Source of the DNA: Actinomycetota bacterium
GTDB taxonomy: Bacteria; Actinomycetota; Thermoleophilia; Solirubrobacterales; Solirubrobacteraceae
Length of the DNA: 64,000 nucleotides
Assembly (NCBI GenBank): GCA_018268595.1
Contig: JAFDWH010000009.1
Location: 425,082-489,081, forward strand
Direction of reading: 5' to 3'
Of this stretch, positions 16,542 to 25,253 are shown piece after piece. The position numbers and the translations under genes were made by a program. Below the pieces are notes generated by a model. It had not been told where the DNA came from. It did no database searches and saw only the letters and a list, made by a program, of their open reading frames with translations. Positions within the stretch are counted from its first letter, which is position 1. The number at the start of each line of letters is the position of its first letter.

Positions 16542-17179
16542 GCAGCGCCGACGCCCCGATCGTCAGCCCGTACGCCGAGCTCGAGCCGCCCGAGATCCTC
16601 GCGCACAACCTCCAGGTCGGCGCGCGCGTGATGGCCGCGGCGCAGTCGTTCGCGCTGCTGGCGTTCGTGTTCGCCTACTTCTACCTGCGCACGCTGAACA
16701 GCAACGGCGCATGGCGTCCGCGGCACGTGAACCCGTCGGCCGGGATCGGCGTCGCGCTCGCCGCGTGCCTCGTGCTGTGCGCGGCCGCGTACTTCGTCGG
16801 CGTGCGCCGCCTCGGCGACGGGACCGAGCGCGGCTGGCGGATCGCCGCGAGCGCGGCGCTGGTCTTCGGCCTCGGCGCCTTCGGGCTGATCGTGGCGCAG
16901 CTCGCGTCGATCGAGTTCGGCCCCACGAGCGGCGGCTACGCGAGCGTCTTCGTCGGCTGGCACGCGTTCTACGCGGTCAACCTGCTGCTCGTGCTGGTGT
17001 GGCTCGAGACGCTCGTCGCGCAGTCGCTCCACACGCACACGCAGCACCTCGCGCCGGAGAGCGGCGACGTCAGCGCGCCGTTCGCCGTGATGCGCCCGGC
17101 CGGCGACGCGTTCGCCGTCGTCCTGTCGGTCGCGATCGTCCTCGGCCTGCTCGGCTACCTCCTCCTCTACGTCGTATGA
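16538..17179 (+). CDS. ctaE: Cytochrome c oxidase subunit III
   Basis: A 213-residue subunit III with five predicted helices. Family features are the first-helix region AAAQSFALLAFVFAYFYLR, the FVGWHAFYAVNLLL segment that corresponds to the GxHxxHV motif region, and the C-terminal LLGYLLLYVV. The canonical second His is not obvious. It starts with GTG (overlap with ctaD) behind a GGAGGAGGAAG ribosome site, and its stop overlaps the ctaB ATG. Confidence 0.9.
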   Translation: MSSADAPIVSPYAELEPPEILAHNLQVGARVMAAAQSFALLAFVFAYFYLRTLNSNGAWRPRHVNPSAGIGVALAACLVLCAAAYFVGVRRLGDGTERGWRIAASAALVFGLGAFGLIVAQLASIEFGPTSGGYASVFVGWHAFYAVNLLLVLVWLETLVAQSLHTHTQHLAPESGDVSAPFAVMRPAGDAFAVVLSVAIVLGLLGYLLLYVV

Positions 17180-18102
17180 GCACGCGCGCGCCCACCGTCC
17201 GCTCGCTGCTCGTGCCGCCGCCGGCCGCGCGGCTCGCGACCGTCCCCTGGCGCGACTACGTCGCGCTGACGAAGCCGCGGATCATGAGCCTGCTGCTGCT
17301 GACGGCCGCCGCCGGCATGTTCGCCGGCGCCGGCGGCGTGCCGGACCTCGGGCGGCTCGCCGCGCTGCTCGCGGGCGGAGCGCTCGCGTCGGGCGGCGCG
17401 AGCGCGCTCAACCACCTGCTCGACCGCGACGTCGACGCGCTGATGGGCGAGCGCACGGCCGACCGGCCGGTGGTCGCCGGCCGCATCGCGCCGCGGGCGG
17501 CGCTCGCGTTCGGGTTGGCGCTGTCGGCGCTCGCGTTCGCGCTGCTGGCGAGCGCCGTCAACCCGCTCGCGGCGCTGCTGGCGGCCGCCGGCACGCTCGG
17601 CTACGTGCTCGTCTACACGTGCTGGCTGAAGCGCTCGACGCCGCAGAACATCGTGATCGGCGGCGCCGCCGGCGCGATGCCCCCGCTCGTCGGCTGGGCG
17701 GCTGCGCGCGGGGACCTGACCGCTCCGGCCCTGCTGCTGTTCCTGATCGTCTTCTGCTGGACGCCGCCGCACTTCTGGGCGCTCGCGCTGCTGCTGCGGC
17801 GCGACTACGCCGCCGCCGGCATCCCGATGCTCCCGGTCGTCCGCGGCGAGCGCGCGACCGCGCGCTGGATCCTGCGCTACGCGCTCGTGCTCGTCGCGGC
17901 GAGCGTCCTGCCGGTCCTGTGGCTCGACGCGGGCTGGCTCTACCTCGGCGCCGCCGTCGCGCTCGGCGCCTGCTTCGTCGCGCTGGCCGTCGCGCTGCGG
18001 CGCGCCGTCACGCCGGCCCGCGCGGCCCGGCTGTTCCACTTCTCGCTGCTCTACCTGGCGCTGCTGTTCGCGGCGCTGGCGATCGACCCGCTGCTGTCAT
18101 GA
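17176..18102 (+). CDS. ctaB: Protoheme IX farnesyltransferase (heme O synthase)
   Basis: A 308-residue UbiA-superfamily prenyltransferase that adds a farnesyl group to heme B, giving heme O for the oxidase. Key motifs are LTKPRIMSLLLL near residue 31, the first Asp-rich site NHLLDRDVDALM with TADRP, the YTCWLKRSTPQNIVIGGAAGAMPPLVGW block that is diagnostic for CtaB, and WTPPHFWALAL. About eight membrane helices are visible. The start overlaps ctaE, its stop overlaps the next small gene. Confidence 0.95.
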   Translation: MSTRAPTVRSLLVPPPAARLATVPWRDYVALTKPRIMSLLLLTAAAGMFAGAGGVPDLGRLAALLAGGALASGGASALNHLLDRDVDALMGERTADRPVVAGRIAPRAALAFGLALSALAFALLASAVNPLAALLAAAGTLGYVLVYTCWLKRSTPQNIVIGGAAGAMPPLVGWAAARGDLTAPALLLFLIVFCWTPPHFWALALLLRRDYAAAGIPMLPVVRGERATARWILRYALVLVAASVLPVLWLDAGWLYLGAAVALGACFVALAVALRRAVTPARAARLFHFSLLYLALLFAALAIDPLLS

Positions 18103-18323
18103 CGCCGCTGCTGCTCGTGCTGCTCGCCGACGTCACCGGAACCGGGGGCGCGAGCGACGTGCCCGCGGGCGCGTGGCTGACGCTCGTGCTGCCGCTGGCG
18201 CTGCTCGCGGTCGTGCTGGCGTGGTGGTGGCTCGCGGCCCGGCGCGGCTGGCCGAAGCTCCCCGGCGCGCGGCGCCAGACGCCCGCCGCGCCGCGCGAGC
18301 CTCCGCAAGATCGGGATGCCTAG
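18099..18323 (+). CDS. Small membrane protein in the oxidase operon
   Basis: A 74-residue protein starting four bases before the ctaB stop. It has an N-terminal hydrophobic stretch (LLLVLLADV), a clear membrane helix (AWLTLVLPLALLAVVLAWWWLAA) and a short basic/Pro-rich tail. The last codons run into the left arm of the palindromic element at 18320, and the stop TAG is supplied by that element, so the native C-terminus may have been altered. It could be a subunit IV-like or assembly peptide; this is not shown. Confidence 0.6.
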   Translation: MTPLLLVLLADVTGTGGASDVPAGAWLTLVLPLALLAVVLAWWWLAARRGWPKLPGARRQTPAAPREPPQDRDA

Positions 18324-19161
18324 TAGGGATTGGCGAAACCCGCGTGAGCGGCTGGCGGATGCCGGACCGAGCGGGGCGAGGACGCAGGGAGGCGGCAATA
18401 GCAGCGCTATTGCGCCGACCGAGGACGACGCATCCGCGAAGCGTCCGGCGCCGCCAGACGCCGCGGGGGTTTCGCCAATCCCTACTAGTCGGGCTTCTCG
18501 CTGGTGGCCGCTCGGCGGACGCGCGACCGCCCTGCTGCTCGTCGCGTGCGTCGCGACCGGCGCCGCCGGCGGCTTCGCGCTGCACGTGGTCGCCGCGCGT
18601 CCGCGCGGATCGTCCGGAGCCGGAGCCTTCCCCGCCGCGTCGGCGAACGGGCTCGGCGGCGACGCGGTGTGGCCGGCGGGCACCCGGCCGGCGCCGCCGT
18701 TCGCGCTGCACGACCAGTCGAACCGCCGCGTCGCGCTGTCCGGCCAGCACGGCCGCGCGGTCCTGCTCGCATTCATGGACTCGCACTGCACGCGCGAGTG
18801 CCCGCTCGAGGGGCGCACGATCGGCGACGCGCTGCGGCAGGCCGGCAGCCGCCGGCCGGTGACGCTGCTGGTCGTCAGCGTCAATCCGTGGCAGGACACG
18901 GCGGCGAGCAGCCGCAGCGCGGCCGCGCGCGACCGCTTCGGCGGCGACTGGCACTGGCTGCGCGGAAGCCTCGCCGAGCTGCGCCCGATCTGGCGCGCGT
19001 ACGGGATCGAGGTCGTGCGCACGCCGAGCGACGTGAACCACAGCACGGCGATCTACCTGCTCGACGGTCGCGGGGACGAGCGCGCGGGCTTCAACTACCC
19101 GTTCGCGGCGAGCCAGGTCGCGCGCGACCTGCGCCGGCTCGCCGGTCCGCCCGCAGCCTGA
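18316..19161 (+). CDS. SCO1/SenC-family copper chaperone with element-derived N-terminus
   Basis: The thioredoxin-fold domain is clear: PFALHDQSNRRVALSGQHG, the copper-binding Cys pair in DSHCTRECPLEG, and the distal His in SDVNHSTAIYLLD. SCO1 proteins deliver copper to the CuA site of subunit II. A membrane helix (ATALLLVACVATGAAGGFAL) precedes the domain. The only in-frame start is the ATG at 18316, which makes the first 55 or so residues translation of the 169-bp palindromic element; without the element the original start is lost or displaced. Whether this cytoplasmic extension is tolerated is unknown. Length 281 residues, longer than typical because of that extension. Confidence 0.85.
   Translation: MPSRDWRNPRERLADAGPSGARTQGGGNSSAIAPTEDDASAKRPAPPDAAGVSPIPTSRASRWWPLGGRATALLLVACVATGAAGGFALHVVAARPRGSSGAGAFPAASANGLGGDAVWPAGTRPAPPFALHDQSNRRVALSGQHGRAVLLAFMDSHCTRECPLEGRTIGDALRQAGSRRPVTLLVVSVNPWQDTAASSRSAAARDRFGGDWHWLRGSLAELRPIWRAYGIEVVRTPSDVNHSTAIYLLDGRGDERAGFNYPFAASQVARDLRRLAGPPAA
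18320..18488. repeat. 169-bp imperfect palindromic element between ctaB and SCO1
   Basis: The ends CTAGTAGGGATTGGCGAAAC (18320-18339) and its inverted copy ending CCTACTAG at 18488 match over about 22 bases. Further matches run inward (GCGGATGC against GCATCCGC), and the centre CAATAGC-AGC-GCTATTG (about 18399-18415) is a perfect 7-bp stem with a 3-base loop. The whole could fold into one long imperfect hairpin. It is inserted at the stop of the small membrane gene and the start of SCO1, with an ATG just outside. It has the look of a miniature inverted-repeat or REPIN-like element. No second copy was noticed in the window. Confidence 0.8.
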
Positions 19162-20084
19162 TGCCCGCCGCGCTGGACTGGCTGCTCGCGCCGCCGCTCC
19201 TGCTCGCGGCGGTCGCCGCCGCGCTGCACGCGCGCGGCGCGCGCCGCCAGCTGCGCGTGACGAGCGCGGCGCGGCGTCGCGCGCTGCGCTGGCGCGTCGC
19301 GGCGTTCTACGCCGCGCTCGCGACGATCGTCGTCGCGCTCGGCGCGCCGATCGACGACCTCGTGGACACGCTCTTCTGGGTCCACATGCTCCAGCACGTG
19401 CTGCTGATGATGGTCGCCGCCCCGCTGCTCGTGCTGGCCGCGCCGTGGCTGCCGCTCTGGCGGGGCCTGCCGCTCGGCGCCCGCAGGGCGCTCGGCAGCT
19501 GGTACGTGCGCTCGCCCGGCTGGCGGCGCGTGCGCCGCGCCGCGCGCTGGCTGGCGGCGCCGCTCGTCGCATGGATCCTGTTCGACCTCGACCTGCTCGC
19601 CTGGCACGTTCCCGCGCTCTACGAGGTGACGCTCCACCACCAGGCGGTGCACGAGCTGGAGCACGCGTCGTTCCTGCTGCTCGGCGTGATCTTCTGGATC
19701 CAGGTGCTCGACTCGCCGCCGCTGCGCGCGCGCCTCGGTCCGTCGGCCGGCGTCCTCTACGTCTTGACGGCCGCGACCGCGGCGTGGGCGCTCGCCGTCG
19801 TGCTGGCGCTCGCGCGGTCCCCGCTCTACCCCACCTACCGCGAGCTCGCGTCCCGCCCCGGCGGCCTCTCCGCGCTCGCCGACCAGCAGCTCGCGGCGGG
19901 GATCATGTGGGGCCCCGGCTCGGTCCCCTACGCGATCTTCGTGTTCGTCGCGCTCCACCGCTGGTTGACGACCGAGGACGAGACGCACGAGCCCGGCGGC
20001 GCGCAGCTCGCGGCGACGTCGAACGTCACCCGCGCCGGTACCAGCGAGGCGATGTCGTCGGCGGAGGCTTCATCCGCGCGTTGA
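19161..20084 (+). CDS. ctaG: Cytochrome c oxidase assembly factor CtaG (caa3 type)
   Basis: A 307-residue polytopic protein of the CtaG_cox/caa3_CtaG family, with about seven helices. Diagnostic pieces are DTLFWVHMLQHVLLMMVAAPLLVL, HQAVHELEHASFLLLGVIFW and PLYPTYRE with DQQLAAGIMWGPG. The conserved His residues (HMLQH, HELEH) are likely copper ligands. The ATG shares bases with the SCO1 stop (TGATG). Its 3' end overlaps by 59 bases the convergent TPP-enzyme gene, closing the oxidase operon. Confidence 0.93.
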   Translation: MPAALDWLLAPPLLLAAVAAALHARGARRQLRVTSAARRRALRWRVAAFYAALATIVVALGAPIDDLVDTLFWVHMLQHVLLMMVAAPLLVLAAPWLPLWRGLPLGARRALGSWYVRSPGWRRVRRAARWLAAPLVAWILFDLDLLAWHVPALYEVTLHHQAVHELEHASFLLLGVIFWIQVLDSPPLRARLGPSAGVLYVLTAATAAWALAVVLALARSPLYPTYRELASRPGGLSALADQQLAAGIMWGPGSVPYAIFVFVALHRWLTTEDETHEPGGAQLAATSNVTRAGTSEAMSSAEASSAR

Positions 20085-21660
20085 CGACGATCATCCGCGG
20101 GCCGCCTGCCCCGATCCCCTCGGTCAGCGCCGTCGCGAAGGACTCGCCGAAGCCCTCGACCGTCGTCGCCGGAACGCCGAACGACTCGGCCAGCGCGGCG
20201 AAGTCGGGACGCGCGAGGTCGACGCCGAACGGCTCGTCGCCGGCATGCTGCTGGTCGAACCGCAGCATGCCGTAGCCGCCGTCGTCGACGAGCACGACGG
20301 TGACCGGGATCGCCTCCTGGACCGCCGTCGCAAGCTCGCCGCACGCGAACAGGAAGCCGCCGTCGCCGGTCACACAGACGACCGGTCCCGCGCCGGCGAG
20401 CGCCGCCCCGAGCGACGCCGGAAACGCGAAGCCGAGCGTCCCCCAGCCGACCGGATAGGCAAGCTTGCGCGGCGCCGGCACCTGCCGGTACCCGGCCAGC
20501 CAGTAGCCCGGGATGCACATGTCGGCGACCACCACGGCGTCCGCCGGCAGGCACCGGGCCATGACGTCGAGCAGCGCCGTCGCCTGCGGCTCGTCCGCGG
20601 CGACGGCGGCCGCCACGGCCTCGGACAGCTCGCGCAGGCGTCGCCGCAGCGCCGGCAGTCCCGGTCGGGTCGCGACGCGCGGGACCAGCGCGTCCACGAC
20701 CCGCGCCGCGTCGCCGACCAACGCCACGTCCGCCGGGTAGTTCTTGCCGGCCTCGCGCTCGTCGACGTTGATCGCGATCAGCGACGGCGGGGCCGGCATC
20801 AGCCAGTTCTGGGTCATCATGCCGTCGAAGTCCGTCCCGATCGCCACGACGACGTCCGCCTCGTCCCAGAGCGTGCCGACCTGCTCGGCATGGATCGGGC
20901 CGGGCACCGCGCACGGATGGTCGGGCGCGAGCAGCCCGCGTCCCTGGAACGTCGTGACGACGGGAGCGGCCAGCCGCTCCGCCAGCGCGCCGACCGCCTG
21001 CCCCGCGCCGGCGCGCAGGGCGCCGCCGCCGGCCCAGATCAGCGGACGCGCGGCGCTCGCGAGCAGCTCCGCCGCCCGCTCGAGGCTCGCGACGTCGGGC
21101 GCGTCCGCACCGGGCGCCGGCGGCTCCGCGAGCGGCGCGGCGACCTCCTGCACGAGCAGGTCGGTCGGCACCCCGACGTACACCGGACCGGCCGGCGCCG
21201 CGAGCGCCCCGCGGCCGGCCGCGAGCGTCGTCGCCCCGATCTGCTCGGCCGCGCCGACGAGCGTCGCCGCCTTCGTCACCGGGACGAACATCGCCGTCTG
21301 GTCGCGCGTCTCGTGCAGGACGCCGCGATAGACGCCCGGCCGGCGCAGCGCCGCCGGCACGTCGGTCGCGACGACCAGGACGGGCGACCCGGAGGCCATC
21401 GCCTCCCCCGTCGCGCCGAGTGCGTTCGCAGCGCCGGGACCGGACGTCACGAGCGCGACGCCCAGCCGCCCGGTCGCACGGGCGTATCCGTCCGCGGCGT
21501 ACACGGCCGCCTGCTCGTGGCGGACGCCGACGAGACGGATCTGCGACGCCGCCAGCGCCTTCCAGATCGGCAGGTTGTGCACGCCCGGCAGGCCGAACAC
21601 GGTCTCGACCTCGAGACGCTCGAGCGCCTCGACCAGGCGCGCCGCGCCGGAGGCCGTCAC
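20026..21660 (-). CDS. TPP-dependent decarboxylase/synthase, AruI-like candidate 2-ketoarginine decarboxylase
   Basis: A 544-residue member of the acetolactate synthase-like TPP enzyme family, start GTG 21660. Residues 1-165 are the Pyr domain with the catalytic Glu in VRHEQAAVYAADGYAR (about residue 49) and TSGPGAANALGA; the middle domain follows; the PP domain has the TPP/Mg motif GDGGFLFACGEL near residue 433. AruI, the 2-ketoarginine decarboxylase of Pseudomonas, belongs to this family. Next to an amino-acid dehydrogenase, an aldehyde dehydrogenase and a guanidino-hydrolase the same role is a sensible guess; a biosynthetic IlvB is unlikely because no small subunit is present. Its start overlaps the dehydrogenase stop. 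Confidence 0.85.
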   Translation of the reverse strand: MTASGAARLVEALERLEVETVFGLPGVHNLPIWKALAASQIRLVGVRHEQAAVYAADGYARATGRLGVALVTSGPGAANALGATGEAMASGSPVLVVATDVPAALRRPGVYRGVLHETRDQTAMFVPVTKAATLVGAAEQIGATTLAAGRGALAAPAGPVYVGVPTDLLVQEVAAPLAEPPAPGADAPDVASLERAAELLASAARPLIWAGGGALRAGAGQAVGALAERLAAPVVTTFQGRGLLAPDHPCAVPGPIHAEQVGTLWDEADVVVAIGTDFDGMMTQNWLMPAPPSLIAINVDEREAGKNYPADVALVGDAARVVDALVPRVATRPGLPALRRRLRELSEAVAAAVAADEPQATALLDVMARCLPADAVVVADMCIPGYWLAGYRQVPAPRKLAYPVGWGTLGFAFPASLGAALAGAGPVVCVTGDGGFLFACGELATAVQEAIPVTVVLVDDGGYGMLRFDQQHAGDEPFGVDLARPDFAALAESFGVPATTVEGFGESFATALTEGIGAGGPRMIVVNARMKPPPTTSPRWYRRG

Positions 21661-22811
21661 GCCGCGACCTTCCCGCGCAGCGCCATCGCGGCTCGCACGC
21701 GCTCCGCGGCGAGCCGGCGCGCGGCGGCATGCGTCGTCGTGCCCGAGGCGTCGGCCTCGTCGAGCACGGTCGCGGTGTTCGCGCGCAGCTTGCGCGAGAC
21801 GGCGCCGAAGATCGCCTCGCGCTCTGCCGGGAACGGCGAGTAGCGCGCCTCCATCGCGTACGCCGCGGCGACGACGCCGCCCGCGTTCGCGATGAAGTCC
21901 GGGACCACGATCACGCCGCGCCGCTTCAGCAGCTCCTGAGCCGCCGCGCCGATCGGCAGGTTCGCCCCCTCCACGACGAGCCGCGCGGTGACGTCGGCCG
22001 CGCCGCGCTCGTCGATCACGTCCTGCGTGGCCGCGAGCACGAGCACGTCCGTCTCGACGCTCAGCTCGGCGCCGGCGTGCAGCCGCGTCGCGGACACCGC
22101 GTCGATCGCGCCGTCGCCGTGCTGCTCGCGCGCCGCGAGCAGCGCCGCGACGTCGAGTCCGCCGGGATCGTGGACCGCGCCGTGCGCGGTCGAGACGGCG
22201 ACGACGACCGCCCCGAGCTCGTCGAGGCGCCGGGCCGCCGCCGCGCCGACCGCGCCGAAGCCCTGCACCACGACGCGGGCGCCGCGCAGCGCGAGTCCGC
22301 GATGCATGCCGGCCGCGTCGGCCGCCTCCGCGACGCCGTAGCCGGTGACGCCCCACTGGTCGTACGGCACGCCGCCGAGCGCGCGCGGGGTGCCGACCGC
22401 GGCGCCGCGGTCCCCCAGCTCGTCAAGCACGATCGCGGCGTCGTGCTCGGTCAGGCCCATGTCGAGGCCGAACACGTACTCCGCGGGGACCTCGCGGGCG
22501 AGCGCGCGCACGAACGCGCGCAGCACGCGCTCCTTGTCGGGCGCGTGCGGATCGGCGCGAATCCCGGCCTTCGCGCCGCCGAAGAAGAGGTCGGCCGCCG
22601 CCCACTTCCACGTCATCACGCGCGCCAGGCGCGCGACCTCGCCGACGGTCACCGCGGGCGACATGCGCGTGCCGCCCTTCCCCATCCCGCGTGCCGTGTT
22701 GTCGATCACGAGCACGCCGCGCATGCCGGTGCGCGCGTCGGAGACGCACACCACCTTCTCGGGGCCCCACTCGTCGACGAGCCCGAAGTCATCCAGCCCG
22801 GCGACGCTCAC
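21657..22811 (-). CDS. Glu/Leu/Phe/Val dehydrogenase-family amino-acid dehydrogenase
   Basis: A 384-residue NAD(P)-dependent oxidative deaminase. The N-terminal dimerisation domain has RGVLVIDNTARGMGKGGTRM and the catalytic Lys in FGGAKAGIRADP; the C-terminal Rossmann fold has VVVQGFGAVGAAAARRL, and VVEGANLPIGAAAQELL plus VVPDFIANAGGVV complete the family signature. Start GTG 22811 overlaps the ALDH stop (GTGA). Substrate cannot be read from sequence. Between an ALDH and a 2-ketoacid decarboxylase it should make the 2-oxo acid that the TPP enzyme then decarboxylates, replacing the arginine:pyruvate transaminase AruH if the pathway is arginine catabolism. Confidence 0.9.
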   Translation of the reverse strand: MSVAGLDDFGLVDEWGPEKVVCVSDARTGMRGVLVIDNTARGMGKGGTRMSPAVTVGEVARLARVMTWKWAAADLFFGGAKAGIRADPHAPDKERVLRAFVRALAREVPAEYVFGLDMGLTEHDAAIVLDELGDRGAAVGTPRALGGVPYDQWGVTGYGVAEAADAAGMHRGLALRGARVVVQGFGAVGAAAARRLDELGAVVVAVSTAHGAVHDPGGLDVAALLAAREQHGDGAIDAVSATRLHAGAELSVETDVLVLAATQDVIDERGAADVTARLVVEGANLPIGAAAQELLKRRGVIVVPDFIANAGGVVAAAYAMEARYSPFPAEREAIFGAVSRKLRANTATVLDEADASGTTTHAAARRLAAERVRAAMALRGKVAA

Positions 22812-24352
22812 GCGAAGCTCACGCCCTGGGCGAGCGGCAGCTCGTCGGAGTAGTTGACCGTGTTGGTCGCCCGGCGCATGTACGCGCGCCATGCGTCCGA
22901 GCCCGACTCGCGCCCGCCGCCGGTCGTCTTCTCACCGCCGAAGGCGCCGCCGATCTCGGCTCCCGAGGTGCCGAGGTTGACGTTGACGAGGCCGCAGTCG
23001 GAGCCGTCGGCGGCGAGGAACCGCTCGGCCTCGCGCTGGTCGCGCGTGAAGATGCTCGACGACAGGCCCTGCGGGACGTCGTTGTGCATGGCGATCGCGT
23101 CCGCGAGCTCGCGATAGGTCAGCACGTACAGGAGCGGCGCGAACGTCTCGCTGCGCATCGCCTCCGTCTGCGCCGGCATGCGCACGATCGCCGGCTCGAC
23201 GTAGTACGCGCCCGGATGGTCGTCGCTCACGCGCCGGCCCCCGCCGGTCAGGATCGCGCCGCCGTCCGCCACCGCCTGCTCGAGCGCGGAGCGCATCGCG
23301 GCGTAGCTCGCCTCGTTGATGAGCGGGCCGACCAGCGTCGCGTCGTCGAACGGGTCGCCGATCCGCAGTTGCTCGAAGATCCGGCAGAGCCGCTCGACGA
23401 GCCGGTCGGCGACGTCCTCGTGCACGATCAGCCGCCGCATCGTCGTGCAGCGCTGCCCCGCGGTGCCAGCGGCCGCGAACGTGATCGCGCGCGCGGCCAG
23501 CTCCAGGTCGGCGCTCGGCGCCACGATCGCCGCGTTGTTGCCGCCGAGCTCGAGCAGCACGCGGCCGAAGCGCGCGGCGACGCGCGGACCGATCGCCGCG
23601 CCCATCCGCTCGGACCCCGTCGCGCTGACGAGCGCGACGTCGGGGCTGTCGACGAGCGCGGCGGCGGCGTCCGCGTCCGCGATCGCGACGACGTTGAGGT
23701 TCGCCGGCGCGCCCTGCTCGGCGGCGGCGCGATCGAGCAGCGCCGTGCACGCGAGCGCGGTGAGACCGGTCGTCGGCGACGGCTTCCAGACGACGGTGTC
23801 GCCGCACACCAGCGCGAGCGCCGTGTTCCAGGACCACACGGCGGCCGGGAAGTTGAACGCCGTGATGACCCCGACGACGCCGAGCGGATGCCACGTCTCC
23901 ATCAGGCGGTGCCCCGGGCGCTCCGACGGCATCGTGAGGCCGCCGACCTGGCGCGAGAGGCCGACCGCGAGGTCGCAGACGTCGACCATCTCGCGCACCT
24001 CGCCGCGCGCCTCGGAGCGGATCTTGCCCGCCTCGATCATCACCAGCTCGGTGAGCGCGTCCTCGTGCTCGGCCAGCAGCTCGCCGAGCCGCTTGACGAC
24101 CCCGCCGCGGACCGGCGCCGGCACCGTCCGCCAGCTCGCGAACGCCGCCCGCGCCGACGCGACGGCGGCCGTCACGTCGGCGCGGTCGGCACCCGGGATC
24201 GCGAACAGCTCCTCGCCCGTGATCGGGGAACGCGCCATCAGCGGGTGCCTCGGCTCCGCCGGCAGCTCGACGCCGCACGCCCGCAGGGCCGACCGGGCGC
24301 GCTCGCGGAGGGCGTCGGTGGTGATGGTGGAGACGACTTCGGTGGCCGACAT
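22808..24352 (-). CDS. Aldehyde dehydrogenase, ALDH7-like
   Basis: A 514-residue ALDH. Motifs: TAFNFPAAVWSWN, WKPSPTTGLTALA, SATGSERMG, the Glu in LLELGGNNAAIV, and catalytic Cys in AAGTAGQRCTTMRRLIVHE; the C-terminus reads VNVNLGTSGAEIGGAFGGEKTTGGGRESGSD in pieces, a pattern of the ALDH7/aminoadipate-semialdehyde branch. ALDH7 members oxidise omega-amino or guanidino aldehydes, and the context (ketoacid decarboxylase, ureohydrolase) points to 4-guanidinobutyraldehyde or a related semialdehyde. It is the first of three tightly overlapping genes (ALDH, dehydrogenase, TPP enzyme). Confidence 0.9.
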   Translation of the reverse strand: MSATEVVSTITTDALRERARSALRACGVELPAEPRHPLMARSPITGEELFAIPGADRADVTAAVASARAAFASWRTVPAPVRGGVVKRLGELLAEHEDALTELVMIEAGKIRSEARGEVREMVDVCDLAVGLSRQVGGLTMPSERPGHRLMETWHPLGVVGVITAFNFPAAVWSWNTALALVCGDTVVWKPSPTTGLTALACTALLDRAAAEQGAPANLNVVAIADADAAAALVDSPDVALVSATGSERMGAAIGPRVAARFGRVLLELGGNNAAIVAPSADLELAARAITFAAAGTAGQRCTTMRRLIVHEDVADRLVERLCRIFEQLRIGDPFDDATLVGPLINEASYAAMRSALEQAVADGGAILTGGGRRVSDDHPGAYYVEPAIVRMPAQTEAMRSETFAPLLYVLTYRELADAIAMHNDVPQGLSSSIFTRDQREAERFLAADGSDCGLVNVNLGTSGAEIGGAFGGEKTTGGGRESGSDAWRAYMRRATNTVNYSDELPLAQGVSFA

Positions 24353-24410
24353 GGGTCAGTTCCTCACAGGGTCGGATTTGGGGACGCCGGGGCGCGGGTG
24401 GAGCGGCACG

Positions 24411-25253
24411 TCACAGGACCTTCGACAGGAACCGCTGCGTGCGCGGGTCGCCGGGACGGTCGAAGAAGGCGTCGGGCCTGGCCCGCTCGACGACGCGGCC
24501 CTCGTCCATCATCACGACCCAGTCCGCCGTCCGGCGGGCGAACTTCATCTCGTGCGTGACGATGATCATCGTCATGCCGTCGGCGCGCAGCTCCGCGATG
24601 ACGCCGAGCACCTCGCCGATCATCTCCGGGTCCAGCGCGCTCGTCGGCTCGTCGAACAGCATCACGGTCGGGCGGACGGCGAGCGCGCGCACGATCGCGA
24701 CCCGCTGCTGCTGCCCGCCGGAGAGCTCGCTCGGGTAGGACGCGGCCTTGTCGCCGAGGCCGACGCGCGCCAGCAGCGCCTCGCCGATCGGCGTCGCCTC
24801 CGCCCGCGTTCTGCCCTGGACGCGCAGCAGGCCGCTGATCACGTTCTCGAGCGCGGTCATGTGGGGGAACAGGTTGAAGCGCTGGAAGACCATGCCGGTC
24901 TCGCGACGCTGCTTGGCGAGCACGCCCTCCGACGCGGCCTTGCACTTGCCGCCCTGCTCGACGAGCCCCATGCGGTGCCCGTTGACGACGACGCGGCCCG
25001 ACGTCGGCGACTCGAGGTGGTTGACGCAGCGCAGCAGCGTCGACTTGCCCGAGCCGCTCGGGCCGACGATGCAGACGCACTCGCCGCGCAGCACCTGCAG
25101 GTCGACGTCGTGCAGCACCGGATGCGGGCCGAAGCTCTTGCAGACGCCGGCGAGCTCGACCAGGCACTCCGTCGTGGTCGCGGGCGCGCCACCGATCACG
25201 TCGATCAGATGGCCGCCGCCGGCCTCGCGGCCCACGTCGGGAGCGGCCGTCAT
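24411..25253 (-). CDS. Polar amino-acid ABC importer, ATP-binding subunit
   Basis: A 280-residue GlnQ/HisP-type ATPase. Walker A is [11 protein letters not shown], the Q-loop [11 protein letters not shown], the signature [15 protein letters not shown], Walker [15 protein letters not shown] and the switch His VTHEMKFAR. An insertion of about ten residues after VVNGHRMG (EQGGKCKAASEG) is unusual. A 30-residue N-terminal extension precedes the domain. It overlaps the permease gene by four bases. Substrate is probably a basic or guanidino amino acid judged from the neighbours, not from the sequence itself. Confidence 0.93.
   Translation of the reverse strand: MTAAPDVGREAGGGHLIDVIGGAPATTTECLVELAGVCKSFGPHPVLHDVDLQVLRGECVCIVGPSGSGKSTLLRCVNHLESPTSGRVVVNGHRMGLVEQGGKCKAASEGVLAKQRRETGMVFQRFNLFPHMTALENVISGLLRVQGRTRAEATPIGEALLARVGLGDKAASYPSELSGGQQQRVAIVRALAVRPTVMLFDEPTSALDPEMIGEVLGVIAELRADGMTMIIVTHEMKFARRTADWVVMMDEGRVVERARPDAFFDRPGDPRTQRFLSKVL

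Noticed and set aside
20026..21660. Calling the TPP enzyme a biosynthetic acetolactate synthase (IlvB)
   Set aside because: No IlvN or IlvC lies nearby and the operon is catabolic; the family also holds AruI and other decarboxylases.
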